From Phylloscopus collybita (lineage: Eukaryota > Chordata > Aves > Passeriformes > Phylloscopidae), in contig JAJNNQ010000005.1 of NCBI GenBank assembly GCA_027886175.1, forward strand, positions 1,121,001-1,185,000: a stretch of DNA of 64,000 bases. The letters run 5' to 3'. Made by a program: the position numbers and the translations under genes. Positions 33,410 to 44,381 of the stretch are shown here, in pieces. How positions within the stretch are numbered: position 1 is the first letter of the stretch; each line of letters begins with the position of its first letter. The notes beneath the pieces are model-generated. The model worked only from the letters and a program-made list of their open reading frames with translations. It was not told the origin of the DNA and made no database searches.

Positions 33410-33847
33410 AATCCATCCATCCATCCCTCCCTCCCTCCCTCCATCCATCCATCCATCCATCCATCCATCCATCCATCCATCCATCCCTCCCTCCCTCCCT
33501 CCCTCCCTCCATCCATCCATCCATCCCTCCATCCCTCCATCCCTCCATCCATCCATCCATCCATCCATCCCTCCCTCCCTCCCTCCATCCATCCATCCCT
33601 CCCTCCCTCCCTCCCTCCCTCCATCCATCCATCCATCCCTCCATCCCTCCATCCATCCCTCCATCCATCCATCCATCCATCCATCCATCCATCCCTCCAT
33701 CCATCCCTCCATCCATCCATCCATCCATCCCTCCCTCCCTCCATCCATCCATCCATCCATCCATCCATCCATCCATCCATCCATCCATCCCTCCATCCCT
33801 CCCTCCCTCCCTCCCTCCCTCCCTCCCTCCATCCCTCCCTCCCTCCC
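33410..33847 (+). repeat. Large (ATCC)n/(CTCC)n tetranucleotide array
   Basis: About 440 bases of alternating blocks of atcc and ctcc tetramers. Blocks of two kinds recur (for example about ten atcc units at 33442-33485, then ctcc runs), suggesting repeated slippage and block duplication. Open frames of 172-387 codons cross it in several frames, reading IHPSLPPS on the plus strand and GWMDGWREG on the minus strand. All are artefacts of the tetramer. Confidence 0.98.
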
Positions 33848-36800
33848 AGCTGGCAGCAGCCAGGGGAGCTTTAACCACCGGGTCCGTGATGCAGGGCTGG
33901 GCTCTGCCAGAGCAGCCAGGGTTTCACCAGGGCTGGGTTTGGCAGGGGGAGCGAGGATTTCACCCTGGAAATCACCAGGAGCTGGGCTGGGGATGTGCTC
34001 AGAGCCAGCACCCCGCCGTGAGGCAGCAGTTTGGGAGCTCACACAGCCTGAAGAAGAGCAAAGCAATCCTAGAAACTGGGTTTTTAAACAAGCTCAAATC
34101 TGTCCTGGGTGCGCTGCCAATTTTCTCCTTGTGCATTCCTGCTTTGTACAAAGGGAAATAAGAGCAAAATCTGGCCCCCGGATTGCCAGCAGCTCTCTGA
34201 ATGCTAATTTAGGCTTTTCAGCTATCCAAGTACACACAAAAGCACAGCCCAGGTTCGAAAAACAACCAGGATTGGCTTTCAAACGCCTGCACTCTCTTTT
34301 GCCGGTGTTCCCCAGGCAGAGCACAGCTCCTCCCTATGGCCGAGGCTGCATCCCAGAGCAGAAACTGGATTCGCCTGTGCTGCAGCCAGGGCTCACAGCC
34401 GGGAGCTCCCCCAGGAGCATTCAGATAAATTCTGCAGCATTCAGATAAATTCTCCATCCAGGAGCTGCTCGGGTGTCAGCAGAGTTTCCCTGGGAAGCAG
34501 TTCCTGCCTTCAGGAGGTGCTGGAACCACCAGGGGTTTCTCACCCCTTGGAGGAGCCTTGCCCAGAGCTGTTCCAGCACAGCTGCAGATCCCAAACACCC
34601 TCTAACTTATTCCCAGAGCTGGAATGACCCTGGAAAAACCAGTGGCCAGCAGGTTGGAAAGTTTCTTTCACAGACTTCCAATAGTTTTTTATTATCATCA
34701 TGTACGGCTCTTACATCCCTTAGCTCTTTATATCAGCAGTTATTTCAATTAAGCTTCCCAATGTCATGATTTTCATTCAATTCAATCATTTCACTGAACC
34801 AGTGCCAGCTCGTGGCCTTAAAAAAAAAATTGAAGAGCACCTCTTTGAGATCTGTACACCAGGCAGCAGCTGTGCAGCTGCCTCAGGATCCTCACTCCAG
34901 ACACAAATATTCACGTTGTGGCAGCAAAAATACCCAGGAATTTTACTGTACAGGGCACTAACCTGCCTGGCAATTAACCAGCAACTAATTGCTTAAAGAT
35001 GCACTCACCTGGCCACTTGAGAATGGGTTGGGTATTGATTTTGAGTTTGAAACCCTTGAAAGAGCCCCCAGCCCCAGTTCCCCTGGCGTTCCTGGGCACG
35101 AGGCCATTCTCTGACCAGTGCTCCCAGTTTTGGCCAGAGCAGCCCAGTGGCACCGAGCAGGGCCCACCAGGAGATCCCAGCCCTGCACCACAAATTTCAG
35201 CCAAATGTCTCATTTCTGCCCCAGCCAGCCCTGCCTGGACAGAGGGAGCCTTCCCCTCCTCATTTTGTGCTGCTGGCACAGAGGCTGCTGCTCCCTGGGA
35301 GGGAAGGAGGGAACACTGACTGCAGCACTCAGATAAATTTTAGGGCCTCATTTGGAGGCTCTGAGCAGGGGCACAATGCACTTAAACAAATATCTCGTAT
35401 TTTATCATCACAGCTTCCCTTTCCCTGCTTATTTTGCATTTCATTTTCCTCAGTGAATCAAATATTCCATCTCTGGGAGGGAACAAATGTCCCATCAAGC
35501 AGAACAGACACTTGTGGATGAACTCGTGCTCTCCAGACCAGTTCCTCCACTGATAAATAAACCACAGGGAAATTCAGGTTATCAAGTCATTCTCATGGAT
35601 ATGATAGACTAGAAATGGAAAAGATGAAAATTACCTCCAAGTAGTTTAGAGTGATTGCAGAAATAAACTGGCTCTTTGAAAGGATAAGATACACAATGAT
35701 ATTGGGTCTACATTCTGATTTTTGTGTTTATTTATTAACAGCAAGCACTTAAAGTTCCACACCCTGACCCTGTATCCCTTTTTAAAAGGATGTAAAAACG
35801 GGATTTTCCAAAGAATTCGCAAAAAATATTAGAGGGAAGCAGGAAAACGGGCAAGGTGCTCTCCCCACAGGCTCACAGTTCCTTTCTCCAGCAGGTTTTC
35901 TCTCTGTAGCATCCTGTGACCAAAACAAGAACCCACAGTGGCACCTTGCAGGCTGCAGAGAACTCACAGAGCTGGGAGGACGAGCCCTGATGCTCCCCTG
36001 GCCCAGGACAGCAGAGCTCCTGCTGGTGCCAGAGGAGCAGGAGCATCCCCCTGACCTCCGAGCCCCTGGGCAGGCAGGGGGGAGCTGTAAATTCTCTCCT
36101 CGGGCCACTTGGCAGAACTAATCTCTTTTAATCTGCTCCCTTTATGGCCCCTCTTTGGGCTGACAAAACCGCGATTTACGGGCTGTCAGCAAAGCCCACG
36201 AGGCCAATATCTTCCTCCAGGAGTTCCCTTCCTCCAGCAGCCAGGAGTGGAGTGGCCAGGCAGGGGATTTAAAGGGCAGCTGGAGCCTCAGAGCTGCACA
36301 GTGTTCCCTCTAAAGCAATCCAAAGGTACATGTGTTTGGCGAATTAACCAAAAATTGGGGCAGCGCTGTGTGGGAGTGGTTTCCCTGCGAGGAAAAGTGG
36401 AGCATGGCATGGGGAAGGGCAGCTGGGGGCTGTGGGGAGGGATTTGGGCACCAGGGACCCCGTGGCAGAGCCAGGGACCTGCAGCACTTCCTTCTTTATC
36501 CAGTTTATTAGGGGTGTTCCCGTGGGAGCTGAGAGAGACAGAGACAGAGCCACCATCCCAGGGCTCTGTGCCACTGCCACTCCATTGATTCCCTCCCCAG
36601 CCTGCTCCCCAGGGAGGAGCTGTGTGCTTTTCGTGGAGGCTGAAAAGAGGAGAGGCCCTGGAAGATCCAGAGGATAAAAATAATTACCTTTGATTCTGAA
36701 AATCAATATCTTTTTTTTTTTTTTTAGCCAAGCTGGCAAGGCTGCGTCCAACTAATTAGTTAAGGAAGAAAAAAAAAATTATTCCTGCAAGATTAGTACT

Positions 36801-37004
36801 TAAATGTCTCCAATAAGATATTCATTGGCATGATGTTGAGGGGGTAATTGTGAAGTATGAACTGATTTAGCACAAACAGATCAAAAAAAAAAAAAAAAAA
36901 CAACAAAAAAACCCTGACTATTCCGACCTGAAGGGAGTAAACAAGAGATGGAGAAAGACTTTTTGCCACGAGCATGGAGTGACAGGACAAGGGGAGCTGC
37001 TTCC
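33848..37004. other. Single-copy non-coding stretch
   Basis: It contains a 20-bp tandem duplication of agcattcagataaattctg at 34416-34455. A related gcactcagataaatttt lies at 35325-35342. A-runs lie at 34820-34829, 36709-36725 and 36883-36900. Repeat-free AT-rich DNA at 35540-35760 and 36105-36200 may be conserved. No gene recognised. Confidence 0.5.
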
Positions 37005-37245
37005 CAGAGGGCAGGGCTGGGTGGGAGACTGGGCAGGAATTCCTGGCTGGGAGGGTGGGCAGGGTGGCACAGGGTGCCCAGAGCAGCTGGGGCTGCCCCT
37101 GGATCCCTGGCAGTGCCCAAGGCCAGGCTGGACACTGGGGACAGCCTGGGACAGTGGGAGATGTCCCTGCCAGGGCAGGGGTGGCACTGGGTGGGATTTA
37201 ATGTCCTTCCAGCCCAACCATTCCATAATTCTGTGACTTTACAGA
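37005..37245 (+). mobile_element. CR1 LINE 3' fragment
   Basis: In sense orientation: gggtgggcagggtggcacag, ggtgcccagagcagctgggg, gcccaaggccaggctggaca, cctgggacagtgggagatgt, then ttccagcccaaccattccat and aattctgtga, the CR1 3' terminus. About 240 bp, 5'-truncated. Confidence 0.9.
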
Positions 37246-38329
37246 CCAGAACTGAGTTACAGCCAGAGTTGCAGGTGACTCAGGGGCTCACACAGACCGC
37301 CTGCAGCAGAGGCAAAAGCAGCACCAGCACTTTCCAGACCAGTTCAGCCTTTAACCCCCAGCTCATCCTTCCTCTCCCCATTCCCTGAGCCACCCTTCCA
37401 GTATCCCAGGGCAGAGGCTGAAATTTCAGTCCCACCCCGTGTTCAGCACCTCCTCCCCAAGGACTGCACCGCCTTCATCTGAGCAAAGCCATTCCCATGC
37501 ACACCAGCAGCTGCACAGCTGCTCCCTGGGGGAGAAACACCTCCACACACACCCCCTGCAAGGGGAGAAGCCTCTGCCCCCCCCTCCTTTCTCCTACATG
37601 TGTATTTTGCATCTGTAAACCATCAACACGTGATAAAAGCTCTGCAAGCCCCGGCGGGGCTCGGAGGCAAAACCGATCTGTTTTGCTCTGCCAGTTTGAA
37701 AATGGTTTTCTTGATGAAACTCATGAGTCTGCTGGAGACTGAGACACAGATGGATGAGCTGAGCATATGATAAACCTGCTGCATGAGTTTGTAGTTAATT
37801 GCCCATCATCTTTTTTGTCTCCCCATAAAACATTTCACGCCCACCTTGCAGAGTAAAGGTAACCCGAGTGTCATAAACCATTTGTCTCCTGAGCTCTCCC
37901 TGCTGCACTCCCCGGGCTCTGCTGGGGAGAGAGCCGTGCAGACAAGGCAAAGCTGCTGGAGCCTTTCACAGCTGAAGCACGCTGCTGCGTCTTTTATCAA
38001 ATGATCTCCACTCGCTAATGAGAAGAAACACCTCCCAGAGTCATTTGCATGCTAATATCTTTATTTCTAAAACAATAAGCAGGCTGGGACTCTCGGAGCT
38101 GCCAGTCAGCGCAGGCACTGCATTTCCACCAGCCAAGGGTGTGGAGAGGCCAAGAAACCCAGTCCCTTCCCCTGGGCACAGAGGGGACTCTGGGCTGAGC
38201 CCAGAGAGGGGCAGAGGGGTGCAGGAATCATTCCCTGGGTGGGCTCCCACCACTGCAGGGCTGTGCGGGGCCAGGAGTTGGACTTGGTGATCCTTGGGAG
38301 TCCCTTTCAGCAGCTCAGGGTGTTCATGG
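37246..38329. other. Single-copy non-coding stretch with possible regulatory words
   Basis: The part at about 37990-38080 carries the octamer ATTTGCAT (38043-38050), cgctaatgag and further TAAT words, and is free of repeats. The part at 37590-37830 is similar in character. This is suggestive only. No exon was found. Confidence 0.4.
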
Positions 38330-38600
38330 AACCTCACACTGGTCGGGGGTGGAAGGGACATTAAAGATCATTTGTTCCACCTCCCACTGTCCCAGGCTGT
38401 CCCCAGTGTCCAGCCTGGCCTGGGGCACTGCCAGGGATCCAGGGGCAGCCACAGCTGCTCTGGGCACCCTGTGCCAGCCCTGCCCACCCTGCCAGGGAAG
38501 GATTTCATCCCAACATTTGATCTAAACCCACCACTCTCAGCTTTACACCATTCCCCCTCTCCTGCCACTCCACAGAAGTCCCTCTCCATCCTTCCTGCAT
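38330..38600 (-). mobile_element. CR1 LINE 3' fragment
   Basis: Antisense blocks in order: gggggtggaagggacattaa, tgtccccagtgtccagcctg, gggatccaggggcagccaca, ccctgtgccagccctgccca and gatctaaacccaccactctc. Compared with other copies it has lost the segment with the gccacccctgcc words. Confidence 0.85.
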
Positions 38601-38962
38601 TTCTCCATTCTCTCTGGAATCGTGTTGCAATCCTGCCCTGCCCTCAGAGCTGCTGTTGGCAAAGCAGCAGGCTGCCAGGCAGCTGGAGCTGGCACCGCAG
38701 GTGCCCCCGGGCTCCTCACACCTGCACATCCCCGCTGCATTCCTCTCTCCCTCCTTTTTTTTTCCCTTTTCACTGGGGCACAAAAGCTGGCAGGAGCAGG
38801 TCATTTCAGGGCAGCAGCGAGGGAGACAAAACGCTGCCAAGCCACCACAGCTCTGAACCCTGCAAGAGCTCTGCTGGTTTGCCTGGATGCCAGAGCAGGG
38901 AGGCTGCTCCTCCCTGCCACAGCTCCGAGGCAAATCCTGTCACTCTGCCGTGGTGTCGGGAC

Positions 38963-39048
38963 TTCTCCTGCCCCTCCTGCCCCTCCTGTCCCTCCTGTCC
39001 CTCCTGTCCCTCCTGTCCCTCCTGCCCCTCCTGCCCCTCCTGCCTCCC
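38963..39048 (+). repeat. 9-bp minisatellite (CTCCTGTCC)n
   Basis: About nine to ten nonamers alternating cctcctgcc-type and cctcctgtc-type units. Predicted collagen-like GGTGGT and PPAPPV peptides are artefacts of the nonamer. Confidence 0.94.
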
Positions 39049-39123
39049 TGCTCCTCTGAGCTGAGCGATTCTGCCGGGCAGCAGCCACTGAGCAAAGGGA
39101 AAAGGGGAAAAACCAAAGTCTTC

Positions 39124-39459
39124 TGTCGCAACCGACACAAAGAACTCACACCCACACTTTGCGATGTCCGAGGTGGAAAGAAGAAGGACTTTATTTACAG
39201 AATCAGCATTTATGGAATTTCAGCAGTGATCATGGATTGGAGGAAGAAAATCTTCTTCTCCAACCACACTGGACCATGCAGCAGTCCATCAACAGTCTCC
39301 TCCTTTATGAAAAGGATGGAAACATCTCTAGATTTTACCATAACAAATGGCTTGTTTATATGAAAGTGTATCTGACTCCAAAGACACAGAAGGCTAAAAA
39401 CAAGACTTTTACAAACTCCTTAAAGGAGACAGAGGGGAATGGCAAAAACTCAGACCACA
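39124..39459 (-). mobile_element. Complete ERVK-like solo LTR (family A, copy 2)
   Basis: This 336-bp element has TG...CA ends (TGTCGCAACCGACAC at the left, CAGACCACA at the right) and perfect 6-bp duplications, gtcttc at 39118-39123 and 39460-39465. On the minus strand it starts tgtggtctgag, carries AATAAA (complement of 39190-39195) and ends tgtcggttgcgaca. It aligns with 30-361. A 6-bp duplication is typical of ERVK/class II elements in birds. It is a solo LTR with no internal sequence on either side. Confidence 0.92.
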
Positions 39460-39465
39460 GTCTTC

Positions 39466-40734
39466 TTAGCACTGAGTGAATGGAAGCCTCCCCTCCATGG
39501 GAGCAGGGACAAAAACCAGCCCCAAACCCCGGCAGAGCTTCCCGGGAAACCCTCCCTCAGCAGCGGCGCCTTGGCGGGGGAAAGAGCAAAGCCTAATGGG
39601 CAGTGAAAGGAATTAACCCCACTCACTGTTCCCTGGTGCTTTCCACTTTCCCGGCCCTGACTGACGGAATTTAAATCCCCGGCACGGAGATGTTCCCGGC
39701 GCTGCCAGCTCTGCGCTCTCCCAAAGCTGCTGGGAACAAGGAATGAACTCTGCTGAACACCCAATTCGGGAAGTTGCTGAACACCAGCAGGAAGGGCTCA
39801 GGGAAGAGGAGCAAACTCTCCCAAACATCACCGTGCAGCCCCTGCTGAGGCATTAACAGCAACCCAGGTGACAGAAGTGGGACCTGGGTTATTTTATTGG
39901 GTCCTGTATTTAGGAGATTGATTCTATTCTGTTTTATTGGCAGCTCTCCCGAGGGAATCCCACAAAGTCCTCACCTGGCTGATGAAGCTGGTATTTTTCT
40001 ATCTGTGCCTGCAGACACATTTTGGTTGATTTTGGTTTTGTGTTTATGGGTTTGTGCCCTTACATCTCTCAGCACATTCAAACCGCTGCCCATTTGATAT
40101 TACACCTCTTTTTTTTTTTTTTTTTAACCTGAAATGTAGTTTTACTCTCTGAAAATACAAAAGAATATTTACACAAAGGCAAAAATTCATTTATCTAAGA
40201 CTATGACTGTTAGAAGCACTTGAGAAGCGATGGCAATGATTGAAACCACTCCTGTCCTGATACAAGGTCAAGAATCGAAATAATCTCATCAGCAAGGACT
40301 TGGAAAGCCTCTCCCTCTCTCAGGTTTCTGTGGAAGTGCTCCAGAGATGCCCATATTCCCCCCGTGGACCTGAGAAGAGCCATTCCACATGCTCTGTTTT
40401 TCTTTCTGGCTGCATTAAAACAAACACTCAAGGGAGGGAGTTTTTCCCCATCTCTTTCAAAAGGCTGCCACCAAATGGGGGATCGGTTTTAATACAAGGC
40501 TTGGGCTGGGGCTTGGCAAGCTCAGCCTGCTGGCAAGGAGAACAGCAGGGGAACAGCACAGGGGACTGTGACACAGAAACACTGTCCCACACAGGGCTGG
40601 GATTCCCTCCCCTTCAAAGATCTGCACCACATTTCATTGTTTTCATTCGTATTTCACCCATTTGTGGGGATGGGGAGCTGTAGTGTTCCTGTTCTGCTGG
40701 GGGTGAAGGATCCTTGGCACTGACTCTGCTCCCT
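39466..40734. other. Single-copy non-coding stretch
   Basis: A T-run lies at 40110-40127. No gene or transposon recognised. Confidence 0.45.
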
Positions 40735-40820
40735 CATCGTGTCCCTGCCCCATGGAAGGTGTCCCTGCCCAGGGCAGGGATGGAACCAGATCATCCTGAA
40801 GCCTCTCCCAACCCCAGCCC
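40735..40820 (+). mobile_element. Weak CR1 LINE fragment
   Basis: tgtccctgcccagggcaggg, then accagatcatcctgaagcct and ctcccaacccc resemble the sense CR1 3' end ('gatgatct...ccttccaaccc'). It is diverged. Confidence 0.45.
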
Positions 40821-42357
40821 GTGTGCCACTCAGGTGTTCTATGGACAAATGAGCTCACCTGCCCAACAGGAGTGTGAGGAGACCCTGGATCCAGAGGAAT
40901 GGCATTCCCAGTCCATGGGCAGCAGTGGGTGTGCAGTGAAAGCTCTTACTCTAAAAGTAAACATGATCCAAGGTAAAACACCTTGTCTTTCTGTGGGAAA
41001 TAAAAATCAGGGTGAAGAAAATGAGAGCAGGTGAAATGAGGGAAGCATAAAGCCTTTTGTTACATTAGAACTTCTCCACCAGATCTGCTGCTATTCCACA
41101 CATCATGAAGAGCTAACCCCAAACTAGGACTTTGATAAATAAAATAAATCCCCATCTCTCAGTGGAACAGATTAAGCCAGAGGTTCTTCCTATCAAGCTG
41201 TAAATGTCATGTGAAGATCAAGTTCCCATCTCACATAAGTGTTTGTTCAACAAAGCACAGCAGGGCCTTCCCAGGGAGCTTAAACAGAGCAAGAACCTGC
41301 AAATAATCCTGCTCTCAAATTTAATTCTGCTTGCAGACAGGGCAGTGCCACAGCCCTCCCCTTGTCCAGACAAGCACAGAGCATTGCTGAAGGCCAGAGC
41401 TGGTCTGAGACAGGTCATTTCCAGCATTATTGCCCTGCAGGTCACACCCCTGTGCCTGTGCAGGGCAGACCTCGGGGCTCTGGGCACCTCTGGCTTTGGA
41501 ACAAGACCTGCCAGGCTGCACTGAGCAAAGCTGAGTGTCCCAGCCCCTGGCAGGGCCAGGCCACCAGTGCTTTGCAGAGCAAGGATCCATCAGTTTTTCC
41601 ATGCAGGCACCACCCTGCATGAGGAGGGATTTATGAGGAAGCACAGCCTCTGGGAGTTCAGTTCTCTCCTCTTTACCATTCTCTCCCAAGGGAGTCACTC
41701 CAGTGCTCAGAGGGTGATGAGGAACATGGAGTTTGAGGCAGGAACATGGACAAATACAGGAATTGGCCTCACATCACCCCTGGGTCAGTCCTGGAGCTAT
41801 TCTGGATAGAGTGACCACACCAGGAGAAAAATGAATCTGAAAAATTCACTCCTTGGCCCACAGTTTTATGAATGGGAGGGGATGTTTTCCTGCCCTTTTC
41901 TTGGCCCAGCAGACTGTTGGAAATAAAGTGTCATAGCTCTTCCTGGGGATCCCTCGAGCTCTAAGGACATACTGGAGGGGATATTTCTGTGTTTGTCTGG
42001 AAAAGCATTTCCTGCACACTGTAATTGATCTCTGATGATCCCCACAGCTGAGAACATGGCCCTGTTCTCCCTCAGCTCCTTTTCCCTTCCTGCCACACAC
42101 CCCTGGATGTTTCTGCCCACAGCAGAAACCTGTCTGGCCCTCCCAAATGTCAGGGGGCACCACTGGGATTTTTACTTTTTCTCCTCCAGTGCCATTGGCT
42201 TTAACCAACAATGATGTCCCAGCCTGAAATTTTATTTGCCTCATAAATTCCAGGGTTCCTTTCCTAGCAGATGTGGAGCTGGTGTGCAGCCCTACTCTGG
42301 AACAAAAGACAATAAAAGCAATAAACTCAATGGATTCAGCTCGTTTCACCTGGATTG
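40821..42357. other. Single-copy non-coding stretch
   Basis: No gene or known repeat. A 167-codon minus-strand frame (41846-42349) has no recognisable domain and no second copy. Confidence 0.45.
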
Positions 42358-42554
42358 CCTCTCCTCAGATTTGCTCTCCCCATCCTCGTGTTGAGGTTGT
42401 GCAGGGGACTGGGCTGGGTGCTGCAGGGCCACCCTGACCCTGGAAATCCCTTGAGTTTGGGCTCTTTTGTGTTTTTTTTGCTAAACCCATGACCACCTGA
42501 ACAGGTGGAGGTGATATGTCCAGACGTGGCCAAGCCACCATCCATCTATACCTG
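42358..42554. repeat. Unclassified 197-bp repeat, copy 1
   Basis: It matches 44130-44325 in the same orientation nearly throughout, for example ctcgtgttgaggttgtgcag, aaacccatgaccacctga and ccagacgtggccaagccacc. Differences are scattered single bases and the length of one T-run. The family is not CR1 or any LTR seen here. Confidence 0.85.
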
Positions 42555-43977
42555 AACCCTGGTGCTGTTGGGACACTCCACTGCAGTCAGGGGTAAAAAA
42601 AAAGGAAGGGAAAGCAAGGGAAGGAGGTGTTGGCCAAGCCCAGGGGGTAAGCTGAGTGTGCACAGCTCCATCTGAACCCCAGCAGCTGCGACACGGAGCC
42701 CTGAGACACTGGGGCTGCACAGACTCGTGGCACACAAACCAGGATTTCACCACGGAGCAGCTCCTGATGCCAAGGAAACCGGGGAGATAAGGAGTGAGAG
42801 GAAAAGTTATTACATTTAAAACGTTATCATTAGCAACACCAGGTTTAAAAAAAAAAAAAAACCATCATAAACCAGTGCCTGCCACGTTCCCCTCCCCCTG
42901 CCATCGGAACCTGCCAATATTCCGGATGGGCCCGCTGCCTGTGGAGCTTAAATGAGGTTTTCTCTCCAGTAAGTGTTTATTTCACTCTCCATAAAGTAAA
43001 AGGCACCACAGTTTAGAAATAATGCATTCCCAGCCCTGAGTATTATGGGGAACCCATTATTTTTATTGCTTGCTGTGTAAAGGATATTTCATATTTAGGG
43101 AACGGAGCTGCTCCCAAATAAATAAGGAGGTGGGAGCTGGATAAAAGCCTTGGTGCAAAATACCCATACAATTATGAGGCAGGCAAGGCAGGAGTACATT
43201 GTACCTGCTCCCAGAAGTTTTATAGCCCTGAGAACAATCCCTCATTTGCATGTGCAATTACTGCAATTGCATTTGCAGTTACATCAATTGTCCAATTACA
43301 TCAGCTGTGTTTCCAATGAGCTAAAAGGAAAAAAAAAAAAAACCAAAACACAAAGTACACATTGCTCTTTGCTGTAATAAAAATGTAATTTGCATCCAGA
43401 GAAAAAAAAAAAGATTTCTGTTTGCTGGGAGATGAAATTAGACTACCTTGGGGTATTTTGCTTTTCTCGCATGAAGCCTGAGCATTTCTGTGATATTAAA
43501 AAAGGTTGGAGTTGTTTGATAATTTGAGAGTGCACAGCTATTCCTTCTCTTGGGCCACTGTAATTACTGTGCAGTTTTTCATTGTCATCAGAGAAATTAT
43601 TTTATGTTTAGAATTAATAGGACACGGTCTTGGGGCCAGTTCCCTCCAAGCTTTCTTTTCCTAATAACTTAGATCATTAGGAGTCGCATATATTCCATTT
43701 CTCAGAACTGGGCAAATGAAAGAAGTCTGAATCCTGAGCTAGAATTCTCTTCCCAGCATTACCAGCATCTGCTCATTCTAATAACTCCACAGGTGGTAGG
43801 AAATCCCTTAATCTGCTCATCACCAATTTCCACCTGTGAAATGAGAGCACCTGAAAGTGCAGCAACCATCAGAAAAATACAGAAATGGAATCCTGGATTT
43901 TTTTTTTTTTAAGTGTATGGAGCATTTCCAGGATTTTCAGCTCTTACTTTAACAGTTTAGGAATATAAAGTTTTGCG

Positions 43978-43979
<2 letters not shown>
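42555..43979. other. Single-copy non-coding stretch with possible regulatory DNA
   Basis: The region 43060-43320 has the octamer ATTTGCAT (43244-43251), a TGCAATTGCA palindrome (43262-43271) and two CCAAT words. The region 43430-43700 is AT-rich, repeat-free and rich in TAAT/ATTA cores. A-runs lie at 42847-42861, 43330-43341 and 43402-43411. These features fit, but do not prove, conserved enhancers. No exon seen. Confidence 0.4.
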
Positions 43980-44038
<59 letters not shown>

Positions 44039-44044
44039 TTTTTC
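43980..44044 (+). repeat. Poly(T) tract with CTTTTT interruptions
   Basis: About 37 T bases, then several ctttt units. On the minus strand this is a (GAAAA)n/poly(A) tract positioned like a 3' tail, about 85 bases beyond the unclassified repeat copy 2. Confidence 0.95.
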
Positions 44045-44129
44045 CCCAGTGCTGCATAAAAGCTGTGGTTCTCCCTGAGCTGCAAATTTGGGCATCAGCA
44101 GAGAGGAATTCCAGTGAGATGTTCCCAAC

Positions 44130-44325
44130 CCTCTCCTCAGATTTGCTCTCTCCATCCTCGTGTTGAGGTTGTGCAGGGGACTGGGCTGGATGCTGCAGGG
44201 CCACCCTGACCCCTGGAAATCCTTTGATTTTGGGCTCTTTTGTGTTTTTTGCTAAACCCATGACCACCTGAGCAGGTGGAGGTGACATGTCCAGACGTGG
44301 CCAAGCCACCATCCATCTATACCTG
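44130..44325. repeat. Unclassified 197-bp repeat, copy 2
   Basis: It is in direct orientation to 42358-42554. Read on the minus strand, its downstream side leads into the poly(A)-like tract at 43980-44044, so it could be a retroposed sequence. No poly(A) signal is seen just before the tract. Neither strand gives a protein I recognise. Confidence 0.85.
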
Positions 44326-44381
44326 GATCTCCATAAAGAATTTCCCATCCATCTGTACCTGGATCTCCATAAAGAATTTCC
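44310..44381. repeat. 36-bp tandem duplication
   Basis: Two copies of a 36-bp unit beginning catccatctatacctggatc and ending aaagaatttcc, with a single a/g difference. It overlaps the end of repeat copy 2 and is absent from copy 1. Confidence 0.93.

Noticed and set aside
34240..34270. tRNA B-box-like aggttcgaa
   Set aside because: The sequence continues aaacaacc, not the GGTTCGAATCC pattern, and there is no A-box or cloverleaf around it.
32921..34448. Open frames of 170-387 codons on both strands (IHPSLPPS and GWMDGW repeats)
   Set aside because: All are produced by the ATCC/CTCC tetranucleotide array.
43944..44348. 134-codon minus-strand frame across the 197-bp repeat
   Set aside because: It ends in lysine/glutamate from the poly(A)-like tract. 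In copy 1 the frame is interrupted differently, so coding is unsupported.
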